A DNA stretch of 64,000 bases from Flavimaribacter sp039888615 (GCA_039888615.1 JBDQQS010000001.1); one strand, 5' to 3'. Counted from the first letter of the stretch, positions 33,702 to 42,363 are shown. Notes: generated by a model from the letters alone, not told the origin. Program-made: numbers and translations.

Positions 33702-34763
33702 CTACGCGACGGCCAGATTCTGGCCCGTCTCTGTATCGAAGGTCAGCACGCGATCCGGCTTCCAGCCAAAGCGGACCGTTTCATCCCGCTGAATATGAAG
33801 CCCGGCAGGTACTGTTGCGTGAAGTCGCGTCTCGCCCATATCGAGCGTGAGGATCTTCACGACGCCCTGATCCTCGATGTCGAATATCTTGGCTTCGGCC
33901 GGAGCGCCCGGTTCCAGAACGAGATTTTCTGGTCTGACGCCAAAGGTTACCGCCGGACCGGCGCTAGCAGAGGAAGCGACCGGCAGGCTGAATCCGTTTA
34001 CTTCCGCATTGCCATCCGAAAAGCGTCCTTCGATGAGGTTCATTGGCGGAGATCCGACGGAGCGCGCGACGAAGGTGTTGCGGGGGCGTTCGTAGATGTC
34101 GGAAGGTGAGCCGACCTGAACCAGCCGGCCGCTTCTGAGCACGCCGATCTTGTCGCCCATCGACATCGCCTCGACCTGATCGTGGGTAACGAACAGGAAA
34201 GTGGCTCCAAGATCCTGATGGAGCTTCTTCAACTCGACCCGCAACGTCTCGCGCAATTTCGCGTCCAGGGCTGATAGCGGTTCGTCCATCAGAAAAACAC
34301 GCGGATCGCGAACGATGGCGCGTCCGATGGAGACGCGCTGCATCTCGCCGCCGGACAGCCGCTCGACCTTGCGATCAAGCAGGTGGGTTATCTGCAACGT
34401 GTTTGCCGCGCGCTCCACGCGCTGGGCAATCTCGTCATCCTTCATCTTGCGGACTTTCGGCCGCAATGGGAATTCCAGGTTTCCGCGCACCGACAGTCGG
34501 GGATAGAGGGAATATTGCTGCAGGACGAGCGCAACGTCACGCTCCGCTGCGGTCTTGCCCACTACATCGGTGTCGCCAATGATCACCCGGCCGGAGTCCG
34601 GCTTTTCCAGCCCCGCGATGACCCTGAGCGTCGTCGTCTTGCCGGCGCCGGTGCGGCCAAGCAAGACGAAGAACTCACCGTCCTCGACGGTGAGGCTCAA
34701 CTCCTTCAGCGCGCGGGTCCCGCCGAAACGCTTTGAAACATTTTCGAGTTCGACCCGCGCCAT
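33702..34763 (-). CDS. sugar ABC transporter ATPase (MalK/UgpC type) 2
   Basis: This 353-residue ATPase has Walker A GRTGAGKTT, signature LSGGEMQR, Walker B VFLMDEPLSALDAKLRE, an H-loop TFLFVTHDQVEAM, and a C-terminal TOBE/OB domain (VTFGVRPENLVLEPGAPAEAKI). The Walker A Arg-Thr in place of the more usual Pro/Gln-Ser is a variant seen in this subgroup. ATG at 34763 shares the TGATG junction with the preceding ATPase gene; the frame extends upstream without support. Together with 34763-35854 it probably makes a heterodimeric ATPase. Confidence 0.9.
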   Translation of the reverse strand: MARVELENVSKRFGGTRALKELSLTVEDGEFFVLLGRTGAGKTTTLRVIAGLEKPDSGRVIIGDTDVVGKTAAERDVALVLQQYSLYPRLSVRGNLEFPLRPKVRKMKDDEIAQRVERAANTLQITHLLDRKVERLSGGEMQRVSIGRAIVRDPRVFLMDEPLSALDAKLRETLRVELKKLHQDLGATFLFVTHDQVEAMSMGDKIGVLRSGRLVQVGSPSDIYERPRNTFVARSVGSPPMNLIEGRFSDGNAEVNGFSLPVASSASAGPAVTFGVRPENLVLEPGAPAEAKIFDIEDQGVVKILTLDMGETRLHATVPAGLHIQRDETVRFGWKPDRVLTFDTETGQNLAVA

Positions 34764-35854
34764 CAGACTTCCTTTCTCAGCGACTGACCATTGCCGGCGT
34801 CGAAGAAATGCGCCCGATGGTGATCCAGTGATACCCATATCCGCTCGCCTTCGCCGCGGGCGAAACCTGACTCGCATCGTGCGCGCAACGTTTCGTCGCC
34901 AATCCTGATATCGACGATGTCATGGCTGCCGAGCGGCTCGACGTTGGTCGTCTCGGTTTCAACGAAACCCTCTCCGCCATTGTGCGACAGGATGATTGCC
35001 TCCGGTCGGATGCCGAGTTTCGCGGGCGCTCCGTTCAGGTGCGAGACCATCGCGGAGGGAACGCGAAAGCCTTCCGATTTGCCGATGCGGAGCAGAGCGT
35101 CTGTTCCGGATCCCTCGACTGACACATCGGTGATGTTCATTACGGGAGAGCCCACGAATTGCGCCACGAAAAGGTTGGCGGGGTGTAGATACACCTGCTC
35201 GGGAGAATCGACCTGCTGCAGTACGCCATCGTGCATCACGACAATCCGGTCTGCCAGCGACATTGCTTCGACCTGATCGTGGGTGACGTAGACGCTGGTT
35301 GAATTGCGGGCAATGTGCAGCCGCTTTATTTCCGCGCGCATCTGCTCGCGCAGTTTGGCGTCGAGAGCGCCGATGGGTTCGTCCATCAAAAGCGCCTTCG
35401 GTCGGCGCACGAGCGCCCGGCCGATTGCTACGCGCTGCATGTCTCCGCCCGAAAGCGCCGACGGCCGTTTGGACAAAAGGCGCTCGATACCAAGAACTTT
35501 CGCAACCTCCTTCACTTCCTTGTCGCGGTCGGACTGTGGAATCCTGACTGCACGCAAAGGAAATGCGATATTCTCGTAAACCGTCATGTGCGGATAGAGC
35601 GAGAACGACTGAAAGACGAAGGCTATGTCCCGGTCCGCCGCCTTGAGATCCTGGACTTCGCGTCCATCGATCGTGATCGTGCCCGAGGAGACGGTTTCCA
35701 GCCCGGCGATCGCTCGCAGGGTCGTCGTCTTTCCGCAACCGGACTGGCCGAGCATGACAACGAATTCGCCGTCCTCGATCTCAAGGTTGATATCCCTCAG
35801 CACCTGTACGGCGCCGAAGAACTTCTGGACATTCTGAAGCTTGATCTGCGCCAT
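34763..35854 (-). CDS. sugar ABC transporter ATPase (MalK/UgpC type) 1
   Basis: This 363-residue ATPase has Walker A GQSGCGKTT, Q-loop FQSFSLYPHMTVYENIAFPL, signature LSGGDMQR, Walker B ALLMDEPIGALDAKLRE, an H-loop VYVTHDQVEAM, and a TOBE domain ending in AHFFDAGNGQSL. Two distinct MalK-type ATPases in one operon is the pattern of glycerol/polyol-type importers of Rhizobiales. It overlaps the stop of the small membrane protein gene upstream. Confidence 0.92.
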   Translation of the reverse strand: MAQIKLQNVQKFFGAVQVLRDINLEIEDGEFVVMLGQSGCGKTTTLRAIAGLETVSSGTITIDGREVQDLKAADRDIAFVFQSFSLYPHMTVYENIAFPLRAVRIPQSDRDKEVKEVAKVLGIERLLSKRPSALSGGDMQRVAIGRALVRRPKALLMDEPIGALDAKLREQMRAEIKRLHIARNSTSVYVTHDQVEAMSLADRIVVMHDGVLQQVDSPEQVYLHPANLFVAQFVGSPVMNITDVSVEGSGTDALLRIGKSEGFRVPSAMVSHLNGAPAKLGIRPEAIILSHNGGEGFVETETTNVEPLGSHDIVDIRIGDETLRARCESGFARGEGERIWVSLDHHRAHFFDAGNGQSLRKEV

Positions 35855-36066
35855 CAGATGAGTTCTTCCTCTTCGTCGTCCTCGACTTCAGGTTCCGGTG
35901 GAATATGCGATGTCACGAGAAAGCCGATGAGGCCGAGTATCGTGATGGACAATCCGTACCGGTGCAGCACTTCGATCCACGGCTGGCAGAGGAAGATCAG
36001 TCCGGAGATCATGATCCACTGCGAAGCCGGTTCGAACCATTTTGCGTTCATTTCTCGAAAGGTCAT
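35854..36066 (-). CDS. small two-helix membrane protein of the ABC operon
   Basis: This 70-residue protein has two hydrophobic segments (about 16-34 and 38-53) and a strongly acidic C-terminus (EPEVEDDEEEELI). It overlaps the permease gene upstream by 4 bp and the ATPase gene downstream by 1 bp, and codon use looks like the neighbours, so it is very likely translated. Small membrane proteins sit at this place in several Rhizobiales polyol ABC operons. I do not recognise a named family, and its function is unknown. An accessory subunit that stabilises the permease is a guess. Confidence 0.72.
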   Translation of the reverse strand: MTFREMNAKWFEPASQWIMISGLIFLCQPWIEVLHRYGLSITILGLIGFLVTSHIPPEPEVEDDEEEELI

Positions 36067-37025
36067 TTCCGGATAGCTCCGAATGACATGCCTCTCAGAA
36101 GGTGATTTCTGAGAAGGAAGGTGAATATCGCCACCGGCAGCAGGAACAAAAAGGCGCCGGCTGCAATGACGCTCCAGTCAGGCAGGCCCGAACCGACCTG
36201 TGACGGAATGTATGGCGGTGCGGTCTGCGCATTGCGGTTTGTCATCATCAACGCGAATGCGTACTCGTTCCAGGCGATGATGAAACAGAACACCGCCGTC
36301 GCCGCGATGCCGGTCAGGGCTTCCGGCAAAACGATCTTCAAGAACGCCTGGAGGCGCGTATAACCATCCACCAGCGCCGCTTCCTCGTACTCTTTCGGTA
36401 TCTCGTCGATGAATCCCTTCATGATCCAGACGGCGAATGAGAGGTTGAACGCGGTGTAGAGTATGATCAGCCCCAAATGGGTGTCGTGCAGCCCGACGGT
36501 CCGATACATGAGGAACATCGGGATCGCGACCACGACAGGCGGTAGCATTCGTGTACTGAGAATAAAGAACAGCCAGTCCTGTTCGCCCTTCACCTTGAAC
36601 CGCGAAAAACCGTATGCGGTGAGCGTCCCCATGGAAACAGCAAGGAAGGTCGATATGATCGAGATGATCAGCGAGTTCTTGTACCGGTCTGCATAGCCGG
36701 AGGGCGTTATATCGCCGGATCTCCGGTTGCGCACCACGTTCTCGCCGTCGTCATAGATGAGCTTTTCCCACCATGGAGCCGCCTCGTAGACTTCCTGCTC
36801 CACAGGCTCGCGCATTTGCGATCGCCGCACAAAAAGCTTTGCGAAGGGCGTCAGCGTGGGCTCGAACATCACGGTCGGCGGCACGGTCGTGGCAAGGCTG
36901 CGCGGTTTGAACGCGGTTGACGCGATCCAGTAGATGGGCGTCAGCATGATGATCAGCGCAACGAACACGGCGACGATCGCCACGCGGTTCATTACGACTT
37001 CGCTCTTGGTTTTCACCTCGGCCAT
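36063..37025 (-). CDS. carbohydrate ABC transporter permease (MalG type)
   Basis: This 320-residue permease has six predicted helices. The EAA loop reads YEEAALVDGYTRLQAFLKIVLP. The N-terminal IIMLTPIYWIASTAFKPRS and the C-terminal LLRNHLLRGMSFGAIRK are typical of the MalG group. The periplasmic loop after the first helix is longer than usual (about 55 residues, with QEVYEAAPWWEKLIYDDGEN). It pairs with the MalF-type permease at 37027, the two genes separated by 1 bp. Confidence 0.92.
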   Translation of the reverse strand: MAEVKTKSEVVMNRVAIVAVFVALIIMLTPIYWIASTAFKPRSLATTVPPTVMFEPTLTPFAKLFVRRSQMREPVEQEVYEAAPWWEKLIYDDGENVVRNRRSGDITPSGYADRYKNSLIISIISTFLAVSMGTLTAYGFSRFKVKGEQDWLFFILSTRMLPPVVVAIPMFLMYRTVGLHDTHLGLIILYTAFNLSFAVWIMKGFIDEIPKEYEEAALVDGYTRLQAFLKIVLPEALTGIAATAVFCFIIAWNEYAFALMMTNRNAQTAPPYIPSQVGSGLPDWSVIAAGAFLFLLPVAIFTFLLRNHLLRGMSFGAIRK

Positions 37026-37026
37026 G

Positions 37027-37974
37027 TCAGCGCGCCTTTGCCCGGTTGAGATATTTTACATAGATGTTGGTGATCGCCACGACCATGATGAGCACGATAT
37101 AGGCGAATGCCGAACTCAGGCCTGTCTGCCATTCCAGGAAAGCCATCTTGTATAGCCGGATCGCGATCAGCTCCGTAGTGGGCTGTGACGACAGGATGTA
37201 GGCGTGGTCGAATGTCTTGAAGGCTTCCATTGTCCTGAAGATGATGGCGATCATCAAGATCGGCGCTACGAGCGGGAGCGTTATCCTGAAGAACGTATAG
37301 AACGGGCCCGCACGGTCTATCTCCGCGGCTTCGTAGAGGTGTTTAGGCACTGCCGAGAGGCCGGCGAGCGACAGAAGCATCACGAAGGGAGACCACATCC
37401 AGATGTCGACAATGGCGACGGCCCAGAGCGCCACTTGAGGATCGGCCAGCCACTCAAATTTTCCGAGGCCCAGGAAGTAGTTGATGATTCCGAACGAGGG
37501 ATCATAGAGAAGTTTCCAGAACAGGCCCACGACAGCCATCGAAAGCATCATGGGCAGCAGCAGCAACGTTGTGACGAGACCCTTGAAGGGGATGGCCCTG
37601 TTGAGAAGCATCGCCAGACCGAAGCCGACGACCACCTGTCCGGTCACCGAAATGATTACGTACTTCGCCGTAATGGTGAAATTCCGCCAGATGAATGGAT
37701 CATTCAGCAACTCGCGATAGTTGGCGAGACCGATCCAGTTGGCCGGAGCCGTCGTGGATGCCCGAAAATCCGTGAACGATGTCCACAGAGAATACAAAAG
37801 CGGGAATACGTTGAAGATTATGAGAAAGGCGATCGTCGGAATGATGAACAGATTTCGAATAGTGAGATCTGAAAGTCCCCGCGAAGCGGCGCGGCTATCC
37901 GGCTCCAGCCTTGTGATTACGTCTGTCACGATGTCGCTTTCTGGATGAAACAGTCGGCGGGAGCGCTCGCGCAC
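37027..37974 (-). CDS. carbohydrate ABC transporter permease (MalF type)
   Basis: This 315-residue permease shows LFIIPTIAFLIIFNVFPLLYSLWTSFTDF (first helix), WIGLANYRELLNDPFIWRNF, an EAA loop YEAAEIDRAGPFYTFFRITLPL and SSAFAYIVLIMVVAITNIYV at the end. The start is doubtful: GTG at 37974 and GTG at 37929 (VTDVITRLEP) both lack a strong SD, and the hydrophobic part begins only at about residue 40. It follows the binding-protein gene by 27 bp. Confidence 0.88.
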   Translation of the reverse strand: MRERSRRLFHPESDIVTDVITRLEPDSRAASRGLSDLTIRNLFIIPTIAFLIIFNVFPLLYSLWTSFTDFRASTTAPANWIGLANYRELLNDPFIWRNFTITAKYVIISVTGQVVVGFGLAMLLNRAIPFKGLVTTLLLLPMMLSMAVVGLFWKLLYDPSFGIINYFLGLGKFEWLADPQVALWAVAIVDIWMWSPFVMLLSLAGLSAVPKHLYEAAEIDRAGPFYTFFRITLPLVAPILMIAIIFRTMEAFKTFDHAYILSSQPTTELIAIRLYKMAFLEWQTGLSSAFAYIVLIMVVAITNIYVKYLNRAKAR

Positions 37975-38001
37975 CCGCCGGCGTGTCGGATTTTCTGATG
38001 G

Positions 38002-39312
38002 TTAGTTGGTTCGACCGTACTTCTTGAACGTCTCTTTCCAGTCTTCCGTCAGCGCATCCAGGACTTCCTTGGCTGTCCCTTCTCCTCCCACGACATATGG
38101 GTAGAGACGCTGGTTGGCGGCCGTCAGCAACTCGGCGTATTCCGGCACGGCCCAGAAGTCCTTAACCTTGAACATGGTCTGGTAGAACGCCTCGTTGTAA
38201 GGGGTCGCGTTGCGGAACTCATCACTTTCCAGTGTCTTCGCGTGCGCGGTGTATCCGCCGAGTTCAGCCCAGCGCTTCTGGACGTCGTCCTGGATGAACC
38301 ATTCCAGGAACTTGTAGGATTCGTCGATGTTGTCGGAATACGACACGATCGAGATGCCCTGTCCGCCGAGAGCAGCGAACTGGTCGCCGTCCGGTCCCGC
38401 GGGGTTCGCGAAGAAGCCCGTGTTCTCGGCATTCGGATTGGTTGCAGGATTAACCAGCGCCGGGAAGAAGGCGAAGTAGTTCATGGACATAGCCGCCAGG
38501 CCTTCGGTGATCGCCTGATTGTTTTCCACGAAGAAGGTCTTCGACCATCCCGGAGGCGTGTACTGGTAGAGCTGGCGATAGGCTTCGAGCGCTTCGACCG
38601 CCTGGTCGGAGTTCAGGATGCCCTCGACTTCATAGGTTTCGTAGTCGCCGAGATCGGCGCCGTAGGAGAACAAGGCGTTCTCGACGCCCATTACCAGACC
38701 GTCATAGGAATTGTCAGTATAGATGGCGATCCCGTAGCGGTTTTCGTCCGGCCGATGGAAGAATTCGGCAATGTCTATCAGTTGCTGCCAGGTCTCGGGT
38801 ACGGCGAGCGGGTAACCGTATTTCTCCTCGAAGGCTTTCATCTCCTCCGGATCCTCGAACCAGTCTTTGCGATAGGACCAGCCGACTGCGTCGCCCTCGG
38901 CCGGAATTGCCCAGAACTTGCCGGAATTGCCCGGATACTCTGCATAGTATTTTACGGTAGCCGGAGCCATGACGTTGCCGAGGTCGTGTTCCTTGAAGAA
39001 CTCGGTCAGGTCGACATAATGGCCGCCTTCAGAGGCTGCGCCGAGCCACTGGCTGTCACCGACGATCATGTCGTAAGCGTTGCCGCGGGCGTTGAATTCG
39101 GTGAAGGCCTTCGTCTGGAAGTCCTGCCAGGGCGTGGTCTCGACGGTGACCATCACTCCGGTTTCTTCCTCGTATTCGTTTACAAGTTCCTGCAGATAGT
39201 TTGCAGGATCCCATTCAGCCCAGAAGATTGTAAGTTCCTGGGCGTTTGCAGAAGGCGCCCAAAGCGCCAGCACTGCGGCGCCGGCAAGGAGCCGGCAAGC
39301 ATAACTTCTCAT
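38002..39312 (-). CDS. carbohydrate ABC transporter substrate-binding protein
   Basis: This 436-residue exported protein has the signal peptide MRSYACRLLAGAAVLALWAPSANA. The mature part begins QELTIFWAEWDPANYLQELVNEYEEETGVMV and shows AYDMIVGDSQWLGAASEGGHYVDLTEFF, IPAEGDAVGWSYRKDWF, and GGQGISIVSYSDNIDESYKFLEWF, which are typical of family-1 binding proteins for sugars and polyols. ATG at 39312 follows GGGAGGAAATCGAA. It heads the ABC operon, and a TGGTnnnACCA operator overlaps its predicted promoter at 39417. Confidence 0.92.
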   Translation of the reverse strand: MRSYACRLLAGAAVLALWAPSANAQELTIFWAEWDPANYLQELVNEYEEETGVMVTVETTPWQDFQTKAFTEFNARGNAYDMIVGDSQWLGAASEGGHYVDLTEFFKEHDLGNVMAPATVKYYAEYPGNSGKFWAIPAEGDAVGWSYRKDWFEDPEEMKAFEEKYGYPLAVPETWQQLIDIAEFFHRPDENRYGIAIYTDNSYDGLVMGVENALFSYGADLGDYETYEVEGILNSDQAVEALEAYRQLYQYTPPGWSKTFFVENNQAITEGLAAMSMNYFAFFPALVNPATNPNAENTGFFANPAGPDGDQFAALGGQGISIVSYSDNIDESYKFLEWFIQDDVQKRWAELGGYTAHAKTLESDEFRNATPYNEAFYQTMFKVKDFWAVPEYAELLTAANQRLYPYVVGGEGTAKEVLDALTEDWKETFKKYGRTN

Positions 39313-39416
39313 TTCGATTTCCTCCCAATTTAATTGCATGGCGGTCTCGGTTCCAAGAACCATCAAACAATCCTCACCGCCTGTCGCTTCGGAAATGTCA
39401 CCGTTACGATAATAAA

Positions 39417-39431
39417 TTTGGTATTACCAGA
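39417..39431. promoter_or_regulatory. TGGTnnnACCA operator (copy 3) over the ABC promoter
   Basis: TTTGGTATTACCAGA has the core TGGT-ATT-ACCA at 39419-39429. On the minus strand a TTGACA box (39447-39442) is followed after 15 bp by TAATAC, so the operator overlaps the -10 region. The same palindrome flanks the sugar epimerase genes, which links importer and enzymes into one regulon. Confidence 0.65.
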
Positions 39432-39455
39432 TTGCCTTGATTGTCAAGGAGGTGT

Positions 39456-39620
39456 TTAAATCCTCCCAAACGATTTAAATGTTGGACAGTCGATGTGTCT
39501 TTCCTCCAAAATAAACAATTTTCCTAGTCCAACCATGTCTCCGAACAGTGCGTGTGCTATGCCCGGAAGGTTGTTGGAAAGGCCAAAACTGGCCAGACCA
39601 GATCGGGTGGTGTCAGACAT
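39456..39620 (-). CDS. possible 54-residue small protein coupled to the TetR gene
   Basis: An ATG at 39620 lies inside the end of the TetR gene, preceded by AAGGAGAACGCCG, a very good SD at 7-nt spacing. The frame runs to TAA at 39456-39458 and would give MSDTTRSGLASFGLSNNLPG and onward to CPTFKSFGRI. I recognise no family, and the only support is the start signal and coupling. Part of that SD is also the coding sequence KENAD of TetR, so it could be coincidence. The rest of 39313-39612 is promoter for the ABC operon. Confidence 0.3.
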   Translation of the reverse strand: MSDTTRSGLASFGLSNNLPGIAHALFGDMVGLGKLFILEERHIDCPTFKSFGRI

Positions 39621-40233
39621 CGGCGTTCTCCTTCGCATCGCATTGGGCCGCCGTTATCATCGCCTGCGCGGCCCAGAGCGCCGTGTCGCGGGCCTCTTCA
39701 TCGTCAAGGCCCCATATGTCCTTCAGGACAACCATGGCTTCGATGCCGAAAGTCAGCGACAGAGCCTGATTGAGCCGTTTTCTCTGCGCCTCGGGGAGAT
39801 CGAGTTCGCGTATCGCGCTGGCCAGAAGCTGACGGCGATGTCCCCGGCCCAGAGTAGTGTCCGCGCCATCGGATTCAAGCGACTGCCGAAGAGCGGCCCG
39901 GAAGGTCGCCTCATGTTCGTAGAGTCTGGGAAAGGCCGTCGAGAAAAGCGAGTCGATGCGGTCTCGTCCCGATGCGCCGTCGTCCCAGTCGAGGATCGGA
40001 CCAAGCGCTTCTGCCACCACCGCGCGAAGCATATCCGCGCGTGTCGGAAAATACCGGTAGGCGGTCGATCGAGATACGCCGGCGGCTTCCGCCACTTCGC
40101 TGACAGAAGGAGACAGTCCGCGGCGCATCATGTCGTTCGCTGTGTTCACCATCAGAGCCCAGGTCCTCGCCGACGCGCCCTTGAGCGCAGTTGGATGGTC
40201 GCCGGTTTCGTTGCGTTGACGTGGGACATTCAT
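39613..40233 (-). CDS. TetR-family regulator
   Basis: This 206-residue regulator has an N-terminal HTH (about 30-75; PSVSEVAEAAGVSRSTAYRYFPTRADMLRAVVAEAL) and a helical ligand domain. ATG at 40233 is preferred to 40257 because a TetR-like operator (40240-40257) would otherwise be coding. It is divergent from the operon at 40326 that encodes the Tm-1-like pair, cupin, M24 and DJ-1 proteins, which it probably represses. Confidence 0.87.
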   Translation of the reverse strand: MNVPRQRNETGDHPTALKGASARTWALMVNTANDMMRRGLSPSVSEVAEAAGVSRSTAYRYFPTRADMLRAVVAEALGPILDWDDGASGRDRIDSLFSTAFPRLYEHEATFRAALRQSLESDGADTTLGRGHRRQLLASAIRELDLPEAQRKRLNQALSLTFGIEAMVVLKDIWGLDDEEARDTALWAAQAMITAAQCDAKENADV

Positions 40234-40239
40234 CCCAAT

Positions 40240-40257
40240 ATGGTACTGCAGTCCCAT
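40240..40257. promoter_or_regulatory. palindromic operator between TetR and the Tm-1-like operon
   Basis: ATGGTACTGCAGTCCCAT is an 18-bp inverted repeat with one mismatched pair. It lies 7 bp in front of the TetR start and about 70 bp upstream of the divergent start at 40326. A single short palindrome here is the usual target of TetR autoregulation. Confidence 0.55.
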
Positions 40258-40325
40258 TTTCGGTCAAGTGGGTTTTTCAGAAGGCCGCAATCAGAATGGC
40301 CGCTGGGTTCAGGGAGAAATGCGTT

Positions 40326-41522
40326 TTGCGCGTAGTTCATGTTGTCGGCACAGCCGACACCAAGGGAGAAGAGCTTGCATACCTGCGCGATCTCATCGTC
40401 GCCGCAGGGCAGGAATCCGTCATCGTCGATCTGGGAACCCGAACCCCGCAGACACTGACGGACATTAGCGCGAAAGACGTCGCATCCCTTCATCCTGATG
40501 GTGAGGAAGCCGTATTTGGCGCCGACGATCGCGGAACCGCCGTATCGGGGATGGGAACTGCATTCGCGGAATGGTGCCGGCGTCATTCCGAGGAGATTGC
40601 CGCGATCATCTCGGTCGGCGGCGGCGGCGGAACCTCCATTGCTTGCGCGGGCATGCGGCAACTGCCTTACGGCGTCCCGAAATTCATGGTTTCCACACTC
40701 GCCTCCGGCGACGTGGCGCCATACATCGGCACGTCCGACATCATCATGGTCCCTTCTGTCACCGATATTGCCGGGCTGAACCGCCTGAGCCGGGTGATCC
40801 TTTCGAATGCGGCCCATGCGTTGGTCGGAGCGGTAAATTCTCCGCCGACGGAGGTCGATGACGAAAAGCTCGCAATCGGTCTGACGATGTTCGGTGTGAC
40901 CACACCGTGCGTGAACGCCATTACGGATCGGTTGGGTTCGCGATACGATTGTCTTGTATTCCATGCGACCGGAACCGGCGGGCGTTCCATGGAGCGACTG
41001 CTCGAGCAGGGTTTCATTTCCGGTCTGGTCGACATAACCACGACGGAGATTGCGGATCTGCTCTTCGGCGGCGTCCTCGCCGCAGACCCGGACCGCCTGG
41101 ATGTCGTGGCGCGAACCGGCGCACCCTGGGTCGGTTCGGTCGGAGCGCTCGACATGGTGAATTTCTGGGCTCCGGAAACCGTTCCGGAACCATATCGGGA
41201 CAGGAAGTTCTACCGACACAATCCCAATGTGACTCTCATGCGGACTTCGCCGTCGGAAAACGCGGAAATGGGCCGCTGGATCGCGAACAAACTCAATAGA
41301 TGCAGTGGTCCTGTGCGGCTGCTGCTGCCTGAAAAGGGTGTGTCGGGGCTCGATATCGAAGGCGGCGAGTTCTGGGACCCGCAGGCGGACGCCGCTCTGT
41401 TCGACGCCATTCGCGACAGCATTGATGATCAGAGCCGCCTGGTTTTCCTGCCTTGCAACATCAATGACCCGGAATTTGCCGATGCGGCAGCCGAGATATT
41501 TAAGACGCTGATGGAGACCTGA
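40326..41522 (+). CDS. Tm-1-like ATP-binding domain protein (UPF0261)
   Basis: This 398-residue protein matches the N-terminal two-thirds of the plant virus-resistance protein Tm-1. Segments are RVVHVVGTADTKGEELAYLRDLI, IISVGGGGGTSIACAGMRQLPYGVPKFMVSTLASGDVAPYIGTSDIIMV, FHATGTGGRSMERLLEQGFISGLVDITTTEIADLLFGGV, and LLLPEKGVSGLDIEGGEFWDPQAD. TTG at 40326 with AGGGAG in front is favoured; ATG at 40296 is an alternative. It is coupled by TGATG to the next gene, which is the other part of the Tm-1 architecture. The function in bacteria is not established. Confidence 0.85.
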   Translation: MRVVHVVGTADTKGEELAYLRDLIVAAGQESVIVDLGTRTPQTLTDISAKDVASLHPDGEEAVFGADDRGTAVSGMGTAFAEWCRRHSEEIAAIISVGGGGGTSIACAGMRQLPYGVPKFMVSTLASGDVAPYIGTSDIIMVPSVTDIAGLNRLSRVILSNAAHALVGAVNSPPTEVDDEKLAIGLTMFGVTTPCVNAITDRLGSRYDCLVFHATGTGGRSMERLLEQGFISGLVDITTTEIADLLFGGVLAADPDRLDVVARTGAPWVGSVGALDMVNFWAPETVPEPYRDRKFYRHNPNVTLMRTSPSENAEMGRWIANKLNRCSGPVRLLLPEKGVSGLDIEGGEFWDPQADAALFDAIRDSIDDQSRLVFLPCNINDPEFADAAAEIFKTLMET

Positions 41523-42361
41523 TGACCGCGATCTCACGAAAGACCATACTTGAACGCTTCCGTTCGATGATCGGGGAGGGCGTGCCGATTATCGGTGGCG
41601 GCGCAGGCACCGGTCTGTCGGCCAAATCCGAGGAAGCCGGGGGCATCGACCTGATCATTATCTACAATTCAGGTCGCTACCGCATGGCTGGCCGGGGCTC
41701 TGCCGCCGGTCTGCTCGCTTACGGCAACGCCAATGAAATCGTAAAGGAAATGGCCCTGGAGGTTCTGCCGGTCGTCAAGCGCACGCCTGTCCTTGCCGGC
41801 GTCAACGGCACCGATCCATTCATCCTCATGCCGCAGTTTCTCAAAGAACTGAAGGATATGGGTTTCTCCGGTGTGCAGAATTTCCCGACGGTCGGCCTTT
41901 TCGATGGCGCGATGCGGCAAAGCTTCGAGGAAACCGGCATGGGTTTTGGCCTCGAGGTCGACATGATCGCGTTGGCGCACGAGCAGGACATGCTGACGAC
42001 GCCGTATGTCTTCAACGCCGATGAGGCCGTCGAAATGACGAAGGCTGGCGCGGACATAGTGGTCGCGCACATGGGCGTGACGACGGGCGGCGCTATCGGC
42101 GCCACGTCGGCCAAGAGCCTGGACCAGTGTGTTTCGGAGATTGACGAGATCGCCAGGGCCGCGCGGAGCGTTCGCGAAGATGTCATTCTGCTTTGCCATG
42201 GCGGCCCGATCTCGATGCCGGAGGACGCGGCCTATGTGCTTTCACACGCCGACCGGATCCACGGTTTCTATGGCGCATCATCGGCCGAGCGGCTGCCGGC
42301 TGAACGGGCGATCGCCGACCAGATACGCGCCTTCAAGGCGGTCAATGTTAAGAGAGGATGA
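41522..42361 (+). CDS. PEP hydrolase-family TIM-barrel protein (Tm-1 C-terminal domain type)
   Basis: This 279-residue TIM barrel is of the phosphoenolpyruvate hydrolase-like (IGPS/PEP mutase-related) family. GEGVPIIGGGAGTGLSAKSEEAGGIDLIIIYNSGRYRMAGRGS, PVLAGVNGTDPF, GFSGVQNFPTVGLFDG, and AGADIVVAHMGVTTGGAIGA are visible. In plants and fungi this domain is fused behind the UPF0261 domain. Here the two are separate, overlapping genes, so a complex is likely. The ATG overlaps the previous stop. Confidence 0.87.
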   Translation: MTAISRKTILERFRSMIGEGVPIIGGGAGTGLSAKSEEAGGIDLIIIYNSGRYRMAGRGSAAGLLAYGNANEIVKEMALEVLPVVKRTPVLAGVNGTDPFILMPQFLKELKDMGFSGVQNFPTVGLFDGAMRQSFEETGMGFGLEVDMIALAHEQDMLTTPYVFNADEAVEMTKAGADIVVAHMGVTTGGAIGATSAKSLDQCVSEIDEIARAARSVREDVILLCHGGPISMPEDAAYVLSHADRIHGFYGASSAERLPAERAIADQIRAFKAVNVKRG

Positions 42362-42363
42362 GA

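Noticed and set aside
38242..39333. 363-codon open frame opposite the sugar binding-protein gene
   Set aside because: It is a shadow frame without domain similarity.
40230..41537. 435-codon open frame on the minus strand opposite the Tm-1-like gene
   Set aside because: It is a codon-structure shadow of a clear plus-strand family member. The translation is Arg/His-rich with no recognisable domain.
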